From Bacillota bacterium (GTDB lineage: Bacteria > Bacillota > Dethiobacteria > Dethiobacterales > Dethiobacteraceae): 7,645 bases of DNA. Shown one piece after another: positions 1 to 6,502 of this stretch. Under the pieces are notes generated by a model. That model worked only from the letters and a program-made list of their open reading frames with translations, searched no databases and was not told where the DNA came from. Position 1 is the stretch's first letter. Each line of letters begins with the position of its first letter. Position numbers and translations under genes: made by a program. The stretch lies in the NCBI GenBank assembly GCA_012800215.1, contig JAAZJT010000175.1, positions 1-7,645 of the forward strand. Reading direction: 5' to 3'.

Positions 1-1
1 A

Positions 2-103
2 AAAGTTAACGGCAAAACTGTTACGCAAATGGGAGTTACTGTAGATCCTGCGGGGGAGACAATAAGGGCGGTAAAGAAGGAGCAGAAGGCGCATATCCAC
101 TGA
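2..103 (+). other. 3' end of an open frame entering from upstream, probably the N-terminal part of the binding-protein gene
   Basis: This frame is open from the window edge to the TGA at 101-103, giving 33 residues that begin KVNGKTVTQMGVTVDPAG. The alternating hydrophobic pattern suggests beta strands, but I do not recognise the family. It ends just before the ATG at 106 of the next frame. If the run GGGGG at 52-56 had one more G, this frame would continue through a Gly/Lys/Glu-rich linker (GGDNKGGKEGAEGA) straight into the binding-protein domain. I therefore think it is the N-terminal portion of the same gene, split by a frameshift. The alternative is the end of a separate upstream gene whose stop lies 2 bases before the next start. 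No signal peptide is visible in any frame of the first 48 bases. Confidence 0.4.
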
Positions 104-105
104 CA

Positions 106-903
106 ATGACGGATGCCGCAGGGCGTGAAGTGACTCTGGAGGCAAGGCCGGAGCGTATTGTTTCTTTAATGCCCAGTTTAACGGAAATTGTATTTGCTCT
201 GGAAGCGGACGAGCGGCTGGTGGGAGTCACTTCCTATTGTGATTATCCGGAAGCTGCGAAAGAAAAGGAAGATGTTGGTGATCTGTTTAATTTAAACACA
301 GAAAAAATCCTTTCTTTAGAGCCTGATTTAGTCTTGGTAGGCAAAAGTGAAACTTTGCAGGATTCAATGGAATTTTTAGAGGAAGCCGGTGTTCCCTACT
401 TTGTAGTAGATCCGCAAACACTAGATGAGATTGAAGAATCCATTCTTACAGTGGCAGAATTAATTGATGCCAAAGAAGAGGGGGAGGCCTTGGTAACGCA
501 ATTACGGGCAGATCGGGCGGCTTTTGAAGAAAAAGTTGCTGCTATCCCTGCAGAGGAACGGCCTAATGTTTTTGTTTTGCTCGATACGGAGGCCCTTTAC
601 ACAGTGGGTGATGGAGAATATTTATCCGAAATGATTACTGTGGCCGGCGGTAATAATGTGGCAGCTGAGATTGGTGCCGGTTATTTCCAAATCTCAGAAG
701 AGAAATTACTTGAAATTGACCCTGATATTATCATCAATACTTTCCCCATGCGGGATCAAGTGATGGCTAAAGAAGCTTGGCAGGACTTGTCTGCCATTAA
801 AAATAAGAGGGTATATGATGTTGAATCCAATGCGGTCTCTCGTCCCGGGCCTCGCTATGTGCAGGGCTTGGAAGAATTCTATAAGGTTTTTACAGCAAAA
901 TAA
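106..903 (+). CDS. btuF: Cobalamin-type ABC transporter substrate-binding protein (BtuF-like), 5' end broken or incomplete
   Basis: This is the periplasmic-binding-protein-type component that captures a corrinoid outside the membrane and delivers it to the BtuCD-like permease encoded next. Family features are the opening strand TDAAGREVTLEARPERIVSL, followed by PSLTEIVFAL, SYCDYPEAAKE (compare SYSDYP in E. coli BtuF), and a second lobe with TVAGGNNVAAEIG and LLEIDPDIII. The 265 residues cover both lobes of the class III binding-protein fold. ATG 106 is the only ATG, GTG or TTG in this frame after the stop at 7-9, but it is probably not the true start. The family-like strand already begins before it (YPLT at 94-105), preceded by a Gly-rich linker, and a product starting at 106 would have no export signal or lipobox. 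A one-base frameshift near 52-56 is the likely explanation. B12 specificity is inferred from the neighbours; family membership is clear. Confidence 0.88.
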   Translation: MTDAAGREVTLEARPERIVSLMPSLTEIVFALEADERLVGVTSYCDYPEAAKEKEDVGDLFNLNTEKILSLEPDLVLVGKSETLQDSMEFLEEAGVPYFVVDPQTLDEIEESILTVAELIDAKEEGEALVTQLRADRAAFEEKVAAIPAEERPNVFVLLDTEALYTVGDGEYLSEMITVAGGNNVAAEIGAGYFQISEEKLLEIDPDIIINTFPMRDQVMAKEAWQDLSAIKNKRVYDVESNAVSRPGPRYVQGLEEFYKVFTAK

Positions 904-906
904 ACT

Positions 907-1941
907 ATGAACAGAAAAAATAAATTTTTACTATATTCGTTGTTGTTGTCTGTGCTCGTTTTATCGGTGGTATTGGCTACTGCCATTGGTGCGGTAGCCA
1001 TCCCCCCTGGGGAAACTTTCCGCATAATTTTAGCACGCCTGACCGGGTTATTTACGGTTGCAGATATACCGACATCCACACAGTCCATTATCTGGAACTT
1101 ACGCTTTCCCAGGGTATTATTAGGACTTTTAATTGGGGCCTCACTGGCCCTGGCTGGTGTTTCCTTCCAGGGATTACTGCGTAACCCGCTGGCCGATCCT
1201 TTTACCATTGGAGTTTCCAGTGGTGCTGCCGTAGGAGCAACTGTGGCGATTTTATTGCGTCAGGTATATCAGTTTAACTTTCCGCAAATGGTACCTCTTT
1301 TTGCCTTTGTAGGTGCCTTTTTGGCTATGTTTTTTGTCTATAATTTAGCAAAAATTGGCGGGCAGGTACCTGTTGTTACTCTGCTGCTGGCAGGCGTGGT
1401 GGTTTCCAGTTTTCTTTCTGCAGTAATTTCATTATTAATGGTTTTTGCCGGGGAAAATATGCAGGGCATTTTTTTCTGGCTGTCGGGGGGCTTAATAATG
1501 CGCTCCTGGACGGAAATCTGGTTTGTCTTGCCTTATCTGTTAATTGGTTCTGTAATTCTTTATACTTATGCCCGGGATTTAAATGTGCTTTTAATGGGAG
1601 AGGAAGCTGCCCTGACGCTTGGTGTTAATGTGGAGCGGACAAAAAAAATTCTGTTGGTCACAGCTTCACTGGTAACGGCAGCAGCCGTTTCCGTAAGCGG
1701 TATGATAGGATTTGTAGGTTTAATAATTCCCCATGCGGTACGCATTGTCACGGGGCCAGATCATCGCACATTGCTGCCTGCCTCGGCTTTGGTAGGCGCA
1801 TCCTTTTTGATCTGGGCAGATGTGGTGGCTCGCACCGTTATGGCGCCGAAGGAAATTCCCGTTGGAATTATCACTGCCTTTGTCGGTGCCCCGTTTTTCA
1901 TTTATCTTTTACGGAAGAAAAAAAGCGAAATACGCTTGTGA
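907..1941 (+). CDS. btuC: FecCD-family ABC transporter permease, corrinoid uptake (BtuC-like)
   Basis: Integral membrane permease that would form a homodimer making the corrinoid translocation path, coupled to the ATPase downstream. The 344-residue length is usual for FecCD/BtuC proteins. Visible landmarks are a first membrane segment at residues 7-32, LRFPRVLLGLLIGASLALAG at about 65-84, QGLLRNPLADPFTIGVSSGA at about 88-107, later hydrophobic helices, and a C-terminal GPDHRTLLPAS followed by EIPVGIITAFVGAPFF, both typical of the family. The start lies 3 bases after the binding-protein stop and has no convincing Shine-Dalgarno sequence, so translation is probably coupled to the upstream gene. 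Its TGA overlaps the possible GTG start of the ATPase gene. The substrate could in principle be heme or siderophore, but the following cobUSC genes argue for corrinoid. Confidence 0.93.
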   Translation: MNRKNKFLLYSLLLSVLVLSVVLATAIGAVAIPPGETFRIILARLTGLFTVADIPTSTQSIIWNLRFPRVLLGLLIGASLALAGVSFQGLLRNPLADPFTIGVSSGAAVGATVAILLRQVYQFNFPQMVPLFAFVGAFLAMFFVYNLAKIGGQVPVVTLLLAGVVVSSFLSAVISLLMVFAGENMQGIFFWLSGGLIMRSWTEIWFVLPYLLIGSVILYTYARDLNVLLMGEEAALTLGVNVERTKKILLVTASLVTAAAVSVSGMIGFVGLIIPHAVRIVTGPDHRTLLPASALVGASFLIWADVVARTVMAPKEIPVGIITAFVGAPFFIYLLRKKKSEIRL

Positions 1942-1944
1942 GGA
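1940..1944 (+). promoter_or_regulatory. Ribosome binding site deciding the ATPase start
   Basis: GAGGA lies 5 bases before ATG 1950, inside the end of the permease gene. It supports ATG 1950 over the in-frame GTG at 1938, which would add only four residues and has no ribosome binding site at the right distance. Confidence 0.6.
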
Positions 1945-1949
1945 AACTT

Positions 1950-3260
1950 ATGAAAATAGAAATTCAGGATATTACATTTACCTATGGCAGCCATAAAATA
2001 TTAGATAATATTACTTTTCGTATATCGTCCGGTAAGTTTGTGGGAGTCATTGGACCCAACGGCAGCGGTAAAACTACATTTTTGAAAGTGCTGTCGCGAA
2101 TATTGCGGCCGACAGCAGGTTGTGTGACTTTAGGTGAACAGCTACTAGAGCAGTTTAGCCAAAAAGAACTGGCACGCACTATGGCTGTTGTTTCCCAGGA
2201 TACTAACTCGGGCTATCAGTTTACAGTGGAAGATGTAGTGTTGATGGGACGTGCCCCTTATCTTGGGCGTTTTCAGTCTGAAAGTATTGCTGATTACGAA
2301 ATAGTGCGGCAAGCGCTCGAAGTTACGGGTTGCAGTCACTTAAAGGACCGCTATATTACGGAACTAAGTGGTGGTGAGCGTCAAAGGGTAATGATTGCCC
2401 GGGCATTGGCTCAGCAGCCAAAAGTACTGCTGCTTGATGAACCCACTTCACATTTAGACATTGGTTATCAGCAGGAAATATTAGATTTGGTAAAAAGGTT
2501 AAGCACAACGGAAGGCATTACAGTGGTTGCCGTTCTTCATGACTTAAATTTAGCTGCTTATTATTGTCATGAACTGGTACTGGTTCAACAGGGTAAAATT
2601 TTGGCTTGTGGCTTACCCACAGAGGTGGTGACAGCCGAAAATATTGAAAAAGTTTATGGCACTCGCGTACTAGTTTCACCCCACCCGGTGTTTGGCACTC
2701 CCCAGGTTTCTTTGCTGCCTGGAATGTACCGCCAGAGCAAAACACAGCAACTTGATCATATCCATATTATCGCCGGTGGTGGCAGTGGTGGTGAATTAAT
2801 GCGTGATTTGTGTGATTCCGGCTACTACGTGACGGCTGGAGTACTCAGTATTGGTGATAGTGACTGGGAGGCGGCGCGCGCTTTGAATTTGCCAGTAATC
2901 TCGGAGGCCCCTTTTTCCTCTGTTTCTTCTACACGCCACCAGGAACACTTAAAAATGCTGCAGAAAGCCCAAGCCGTAGTGTTGGCAGAAATACCTCTGG
3001 GTCATGGTAACCTTTTGAACCTGGAAGCTGCCTTACAAGCAGCCGCTGCTGGGATAAAAGTTTATGTGCTGGAAGAAAAGCCGGAACAAAACCGTGATTT
3101 CACCGGTGGCGAGGGGCAAAAACTTTTGAGGCAAGTAAAAGAACAAGGAATTCTCATTACAGAAAAAGCCCAGCTGTACCGGGCTTTAGCCGAGCAGCTC
3201 CGCTTAAATAGCTCGCTCGATGATCTTAGTAAAGAAACAAACTCTGCCAGCAGCGGGTAA
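1950..3260 (+). CDS. btuD: Corrinoid ABC transporter ATPase (BtuD-like) fused to a C-terminal Rossmann-like domain of unknown function
   Basis: Cytoplasmic ATPase that powers the FecCD-type permease. In the 436-residue product the ABC domain has Walker A GPNGSGKTT (residues 35-43), Q-loop VVSQD (about 80-84), signature LSGGERQ (139-145), Walker B VLLLDEP (159-165), D-loop SHLD (about 167-170) and H-loop VLHD (about 195-198). BtuD/FhuC-type ATPases normally stop near 255-265 residues. Here about 170 more follow, starting DHIHIIAGGGSGGELMRDL at about 269 and containing GVLSIGDSDWEAARAL, AQAVVLAEIPLGHGN and an alternating strand-helix pattern to about 410. The glycine-rich loop after the first strand suggests a Rossmann-like nucleotide or ligand-binding fold. 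I recall such fusions in clostridial corrinoid or heme transporters but know no established function. It does not resemble CbiZ. A GTG at 1938 is an alternative start. The last 25 residues are polar and probably disordered. Confidence 0.93.
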   Translation: MKIEIQDITFTYGSHKILDNITFRISSGKFVGVIGPNGSGKTTFLKVLSRILRPTAGCVTLGEQLLEQFSQKELARTMAVVSQDTNSGYQFTVEDVVLMGRAPYLGRFQSESIADYEIVRQALEVTGCSHLKDRYITELSGGERQRVMIARALAQQPKVLLLDEPTSHLDIGYQQEILDLVKRLSTTEGITVVAVLHDLNLAAYYCHELVLVQQGKILACGLPTEVVTAENIEKVYGTRVLVSPHPVFGTPQVSLLPGMYRQSKTQQLDHIHIIAGGGSGGELMRDLCDSGYYVTAGVLSIGDSDWEAARALNLPVISEAPFSSVSSTRHQEHLKMLQKAQAVVLAEIPLGHGNLLNLEAALQAAAAGIKVYVLEEKPEQNRDFTGGEGQKLLRQVKEQGILITEKAQLYRALAEQLRLNSSLDDLSKETNSASSG

Positions 3261-3277
3261 ATTGCATGCGGGTACAG

Positions 3278-3300
3278 CGGAAAACATTTGGCTTTTTCCG
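3278..3300 (+). repeat. Short inverted repeat in the gap between the ATPase and CobQ-like genes
   Basis: CGGAAAA (3278-3284) pairs perfectly with TTTTCCG (3294-3300) around a 9-base loop. The 74-base gap (3261-3334) is the longest between-gene space in the window. The stem has only three G-C pairs and no U-tract follows it, so it is not a convincing intrinsic terminator. It could be a weak RNA-processing or attenuation hairpin separating the transport genes from the biosynthetic genes, or chance. Confidence 0.25.
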
Positions 3301-3325
3301 GGTAAGATTACTTATATTAATAAGC

Positions 3326-3330
3326 GGAGG
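3326..3330 (+). promoter_or_regulatory. Strong ribosome binding site for the first CobQ-like gene
   Basis: GGAGG sits 4 bases before ATG 3335. It decides the start in favour of 3335 over the in-frame ATG at 3266. The extra 23 residues from 3266 lack homology to CobQ, whose family starts a few residues before the P-loop. Confidence 0.75.
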
Positions 3331-3334
3331 TATA

Positions 3335-4231
3335 ATGAAAAACGCAGAAAAAAAGGCAGCGGCCATTATGGTGCAGGGAACAGCTTCCAATGTAGGCAAA
3401 AGCGCTATTGCTACTGCTTTATGCCGAATTTTTTCCCGTGCCGGTTATAGAGTAGCACCTTTTAAAAGCTGGAATATGGCGCTTAACTCTTATTCTATGC
3501 CGGATGGCGGTGAAATTGGTCGTGCTCAGGGTGAGCAGGCGGAGGCAGCCGGTATTGAACCTACTGTAGATATGAACCCGCTACTGCTTAAACCAGGTGC
3601 TCCGGGGCAAACGCAGCTATTTGTACGCGGGCATTTTTATGGTAATGTCGGTTATACTCATCATTCGCAGGAAGCTTACCTTAGTTTTTGCCTGAAAGTA
3701 ATCAGAGAGTCTTTTGCCAAACTAAGGCAGGAATACGAAATAATAGTTTTGGAAGGGGCCGGCAGCCCGGCGGAAATAAATTTAAAAGAACAAGATATTG
3801 CCAATATGAAAGTGGCAGAGTTAGCGTCAGCGCCGGTATTACTCGTTAGTGATTTAAGTCGTGGTGGAGCTTGGGCTGCGGCGCTGGGAACCGTAATGCT
3901 GCTGTCGGAAACTGAGCGCAGGCGTGTGGCCGGTTTTGTAATGAATAAATTCCGGGGAGATGATACATTTTTACCATCTGCCCTGAAAGTGCTTGAAAAG
4001 CAAACAAGTTTACCGGTTCTGGGCGTTGTTCCATATTTACAGGAGGTTAATCTGGCTGAGGAAGATGGAGTTTTTGACAATTCCGACAGCTTGTACGGTA
4101 AGCAAGAAGCAGCTACAACAGAACAGAAAGGGCCAGAGCGGTTTGACGCATTAGCTGATGCTGTAGAGAATGCGTTGGACATGCCTGCGTTATACAAACT
4201 GCTGGAACTGCCAATGGGAGGTCGCCTATGA
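3335..4231 (+). CDS. cobQ: CobQ/CbiP-like ATPase domain protein lacking the glutaminase domain (first of a tandem pair)
   Basis: This belongs to the CobQ/CbiP family, which phosphorylates corrinoid side-chain carboxylates with ATP before amidation, but is only 298 residues against about 490-510 for cobyric acid synthase. Visible motifs are P-loop GTASNVGKS (15-23), KSWNM (44-48, usually KAQNM), PDGGEIGRAQ (56-65), NPLLLKP (81-87), EGAGSPAEINL (140-150), DLSRGG (173-178, usually DIDRGG or similar), NKFRGD (204-209), VPYL (232-235) and AEEDGV (241-246, the usual end of the ATPase domain). The GATase_3 domain that should follow is absent. After about 20 linker residues comes RFDALADAVENALDM (269-283) plus a short helix, which resembles the extreme C-terminus of full-length CobQ. 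This looks like internal loss of the glutaminase domain rather than truncation. It overlaps the next gene by 4 bases (ATGA). Most CobQ substrate motifs remain, so ATPase activity is plausible. Glutamine-dependent amidation by this protein alone is not. Confidence 0.88.
   Translation: MKNAEKKAAAIMVQGTASNVGKSAIATALCRIFSRAGYRVAPFKSWNMALNSYSMPDGGEIGRAQGEQAEAAGIEPTVDMNPLLLKPGAPGQTQLFVRGHFYGNVGYTHHSQEAYLSFCLKVIRESFAKLRQEYEIIVLEGAGSPAEINLKEQDIANMKVAELASAPVLLVSDLSRGGAWAAALGTVMLLSETERRRVAGFVMNKFRGDDTFLPSALKVLEKQTSLPVLGVVPYLQEVNLAEEDGVFDNSDSLYGKQEAATTEQKGPERFDALADAVENALDMPALYKLLELPMGGRL
4216..4221 (+). promoter_or_regulatory. Ribosome binding site for the second CobQ-like gene
   Basis: GGGAGG lies within the end of the first CobQ-like gene, 6 bases before ATG 4228. 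Together with the 4-base ATGA overlap it suggests coupled translation of the pair. Confidence 0.7.
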
Positions 4232-5049
4232 GTGCCTTAATTATGATCCAGGGAACATCCGCATCTGCGGGTAAAACTTTTTTGTCTGCTGCGCTGTGCC
4301 GCCTATTGGCAGAAGAGGGATATAAGGTTGCGCCCTTTTGTGTGCAAAGCGGCAGAGAGATGGTACCCCTGCCGGGTGGCGGTGAAATCGGCTGGTCTCA
4401 GTATATGCAGGCGGAAGCAGCCGGCAGTACTGCGGTGTCAGAAATGAATCCTTTACTGCTTAAAACTATCTCTGATACTGCTTATGAAGTTGTGTTTTGT
4501 GGCAAAAATATGGGCGAAATGACGCTAAAAGAGTATCGCTCTTTTCTTTCCACTGCCTTTAATGAAATATGTGCTGCTCTGACTGTTTTGCGTCAAAATT
4601 ATGACGTAGTGGTAGTAGAAGGGGTGAATACACCGGTGGAACTTCACCAGCCGGAATTAGACCTGGCAAATATGCGTTTGGCTGCTGAAATTAACGCTCC
4701 AGTATTGTTAGTCACAGATATTGACCGCGGTGGTATGTTTGCCTATGTTGTCGGAACACAGGCACTTTTACAACAGCATCAGCAACAGCTGATTAAAGGC
4801 GTGGTGGTCAATAGATTTCGCGGCTTCAAAGATAAATTGCAGGGTGGCCTTACAATGCTTGAGGAGTTAATCAAAAAGCCGATCATTGGTGTATTGCCCT
4901 ACCTAAATAATATATCTTTGCAGCCTCCTTTAGTTATGTCAGCTGAAAACCAGAAAAATCGCCAGCAGGCTTATGTCTTACTAAGCCAGGCTTTACGAGA
5001 AAATCTTGATATAAAGTTTATCTTGGAGCTTATACAACAAAAAAAATAA
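4228..5049 (+). CDS. Divergent CobQ/CbiP-like ATPase domain protein lacking the glutaminase domain (second of a tandem pair)
   Basis: A 273-residue paralog that aligns along the whole length of the preceding protein. It keeps P-loop GTSASAGKT (9-17), NPLLLK (74-79), DIDRGGMFA (164-172), NRFRGF (195-200) and LPYL (223-226). Corrinoid-site motifs have changed: the KAQNM region reads CVQSGREM (38-45), PDGGEIGRAQ reads PGGGEIGWSQ (49-58), and EGAGSPAEINL reads EGVNTPVELH (131-140). No GATase domain is present. A tail with LLSQALRENLDIKFILELI (251-269) again resembles the CobQ C-terminus. The 52-base gap to cobU holds no remnant of a glutaminase. It may form a heterodimer with its neighbour, act as a regulatory or substrate-binding partner, or ligate a different amine or side chain. 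General membership of the CobQ/dethiobiotin-synthetase-like P-loop superfamily is sure; function is not known. Confidence 0.85.
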   Translation: MSALIMIQGTSASAGKTFLSAALCRLLAEEGYKVAPFCVQSGREMVPLPGGGEIGWSQYMQAEAAGSTAVSEMNPLLLKTISDTAYEVVFCGKNMGEMTLKEYRSFLSTAFNEICAALTVLRQNYDVVVVEGVNTPVELHQPELDLANMRLAAEINAPVLLVTDIDRGGMFAYVVGTQALLQQHQQQLIKGVVVNRFRGFKDKLQGGLTMLEELIKKPIIGVLPYLNNISLQPPLVMSAENQKNRQQAYVLLSQALRENLDIKFILELIQQKK

Positions 5050-5083
5050 ATTGCTTATTTATGTGTAGTACTGCGCTTTAAAC

Positions 5084-5091
5084 AAAGGAGG
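5084..5091 (+). promoter_or_regulatory. Ribosome binding site for cobU
   Basis: AAAGGAGG is a near-perfect Shine-Dalgarno sequence 10 bases before GTG 5102. No ATG lies at a suitable distance in this frame, so the GTG start is supported. Confidence 0.7.
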
Positions 5092-5101
5092 CAAACTGTC
5101 T

Positions 5102-5689
5102 GTGTTTAAGGAGAATAAGTTAGGTAAACTGGTTTTAATTACTGGCGGCGCACGTAGTGGTAAAAGCAGCCTTGCAGAGCAATTGGCGCTTTCTGCTGCA
5201 GGCCCTGCCACTTATATTGCGACGGCAGCGGTTTTGGATGAAGAGATGGCACTGCGCGTAAAGCTTCACCAACAACGCCGGCCGCAGAATTGGTCAACTG
5301 TGGAAGAAACCTTGGATTTAGTTGGTGCTCTGGCCAAAGTGCCGGAGAAAACAGCGACAGTAATTTTAGATTGTCTTACTATTTGGCTGACAAATCAGTT
5401 ATTAAAAAATTACGATGAAGAAGATACCACTGAAAGTAGAATAGTGGCAATTGAAGAGAAAATTCAGGCTGAATTAACACGCTTTTGTGCTGCTGCAGCC
5501 GCTAAACCTTATCGCACTGTGGTGGTGACAAATGAAGTGGGCTGCGGGGTGGTGCCTGCTTACCCCCTGGGACGTGTTTTTCGGGATATAGCGGGGCGGG
5601 CCAACCAGCTAGTGGCGCGTGCTGCCGATTCCGTCTGGCTGGCAGTTTGTGGCTATCCGCTTTGCGTAAAAGCATATAATGAATGCTAA
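5102..5689 (+). CDS. cobU: Bifunctional adenosylcobinamide kinase / adenosylcobinamide-phosphate guanylyltransferase
   Basis: CobU phosphorylates adenosylcobinamide and then transfers GMP from GTP to give AdoCbi-GDP, the activated intermediate for nucleotide-loop assembly in the cytoplasm. The 195-residue product has P-loop GGARSGKS (15-22), YIATAAVLDEEMALRV (39-54) and LHQQRRPQNW (56-65). In the last motif His57 lines up with His46 of Salmonella CobU, the guanylylated residue. LDCLTIWLTN and VVVTNEVGCGVVP follow, then GRVFRDIAGRANQLVA. All are characteristic of the family and the length is normal. The protein begins at GTG 5102 and has a short non-conserved leader before KLVLITGG. It lies in line with cobS and cobC. 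Confidence 0.96.
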   Translation: MFKENKLGKLVLITGGARSGKSSLAEQLALSAAGPATYIATAAVLDEEMALRVKLHQQRRPQNWSTVEETLDLVGALAKVPEKTATVILDCLTIWLTNQLLKNYDEEDTTESRIVAIEEKIQAELTRFCAAAAAKPYRTVVVTNEVGCGVVPAYPLGRVFRDIAGRANQLVARAADSVWLAVCGYPLCVKAYNEC

Positions 5690-5723
5690 GTAGTGTTGTA
5701 TGAGTGTCTGTGTGCAGTCAGGG

Positions 5724-5730
5724 AAAGGAG
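5724..5730 (+). promoter_or_regulatory. Ribosome binding site for cobS
   Basis: AAAGGAG is 8 bases before TTG 5739. The spacing and the family-typical N-terminus KRFFLALRFLT support the rare TTG start. Confidence 0.7.
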
Positions 5731-5738
5731 TTCTGTAA

Positions 5739-6473
5739 TTGAAACGCTTTTTTTTAGCTTTACGCTTTTTAACAGTTTATCCTTTCGGCGGCGGAGAGGA
5801 AGTTAGCACGGAAGATCTGGCTGGCTCTGTTATTTTCTACCCAGTCGTAGGGGCGCTGATAGGATTACTGCTTTTTCTTTTTTGGCGCTGGGCACAAACT
5901 GTTTGGCCTGTGTTGCTGGCAGCCACACTTACTGTTGCACTATGGGAATTAATTAGTGCAGGCTTACATTTAGACGGACTAATGGATACATTTGACGGCT
6001 TAGGTGTGCGTGGTGATTTAGCTAAAAGACTAACGGTAATGAAAGATAGCCGTGTTGGCGCCTTTGGTGCTCAAGTTTTAGTTTTGTCGATGCTTTTAAA
6101 AGTACTTGCTGTGGCGGCCCTGGAGGAGAAAGCAGAGTTACTCATTTTTGCGCCTGTGGCCGGTCGTACGGCTATGGTAGTACTGATGGCAACATGTTGT
6201 TATGCTCGTGCCAGCGGTGGCCTGGGCAAAGTTTTTGTGGACCAGATAGGTTTAAGGCAGCTGATGCTGCCGCTTAGCCTGTACCTGCTGATTGGTTTTG
6301 CAATTCTTAGTTGGCCCCTTTTATACTATACTTTGAGTTTGGCAGCAGTACTATTTATTTTACGCTATTTCTTCCGCTTAAATTTCGGCGGAGTTACAGG
6401 CGATATCCTCGGTGCAGCTTGTGAACTGCTTGAATTAATTGTTTTACTGTTGGCACCATTTATGTATGTTTAG
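5739..6473 (+). CDS. cobS: Adenosylcobinamide-GDP ribazoletransferase (cobalamin synthase)
   Basis: CobS is an integral membrane enzyme that joins AdoCbi-GDP to alpha-ribazole or its 5'-phosphate, releasing GMP and giving adenosylcobalamin or its phosphate. The 244-residue product has the usual N-terminus KRFFLALRFLTVYP, a first hydrophobic helix at about 28-48, the Asp-rich motif LHLDGLMDTFDG (76-87) thought to bind metal and pyrophosphate, and MKDSRVGAFG (101-110). Several more hydrophobic helices follow, and GVTGDILGAACELLEL lies near the C-terminus. Length and motif order are normal. The start is TTG 5739. It sits 49 bases after cobU and 29 bases before cobC. Confidence 0.96.
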   Translation: MKRFFLALRFLTVYPFGGGEEVSTEDLAGSVIFYPVVGALIGLLLFLFWRWAQTVWPVLLAATLTVALWELISAGLHLDGLMDTFDGLGVRGDLAKRLTVMKDSRVGAFGAQVLVLSMLLKVLAVAALEEKAELLIFAPVAGRTAMVVLMATCCYARASGGLGKVFVDQIGLRQLMLPLSLYLLIGFAILSWPLLYYTLSLAAVLFILRYFFRLNFGGVTGDILGAACELLELIVLLLAPFMYV

Positions 6474-6502
6474 GAAAGAATAGCTGGAAGGAAAGAAGCA
6501 TA

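Noticed and set aside
49..60. Lipoprotein cysteine (SCGGD) as the mature start of the binding protein
   Set aside because: The residues before the cysteine (GSYCRS) are not a lipobox and no hydrophobic stretch precedes it in any frame. The cysteine disappears when the frame is corrected at the G run.
3288..3318. Possible promoter with TTGGCT and TATATT before the first CobQ-like gene
   Set aside because: The -35 match is poor and the spacer to the best -10 is 19 bases. An operon promoter further upstream explains expression more simply.
3266..3334. In-frame upstream ATG extending the first CobQ-like protein by 23 residues
   Set aside because: It has no good ribosome binding site and no resemblance to the CobQ N-terminus, whereas ATG 3335 has GGAGG 4 bases upstream.
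3220..3450. A 76-codon + strand open frame bridging the ATPase and CobQ-like genes
   Set aside because: It is a shadow overlapping both real genes in another frame, with no family-like sequence.
3676..4197. A 173-codon open frame on the - strand
   Set aside because: It lies wholly inside the first CobQ-like gene, is rich in Ser, Ala and Thr as expected of an antisense shadow, and shows no recognisable motif.
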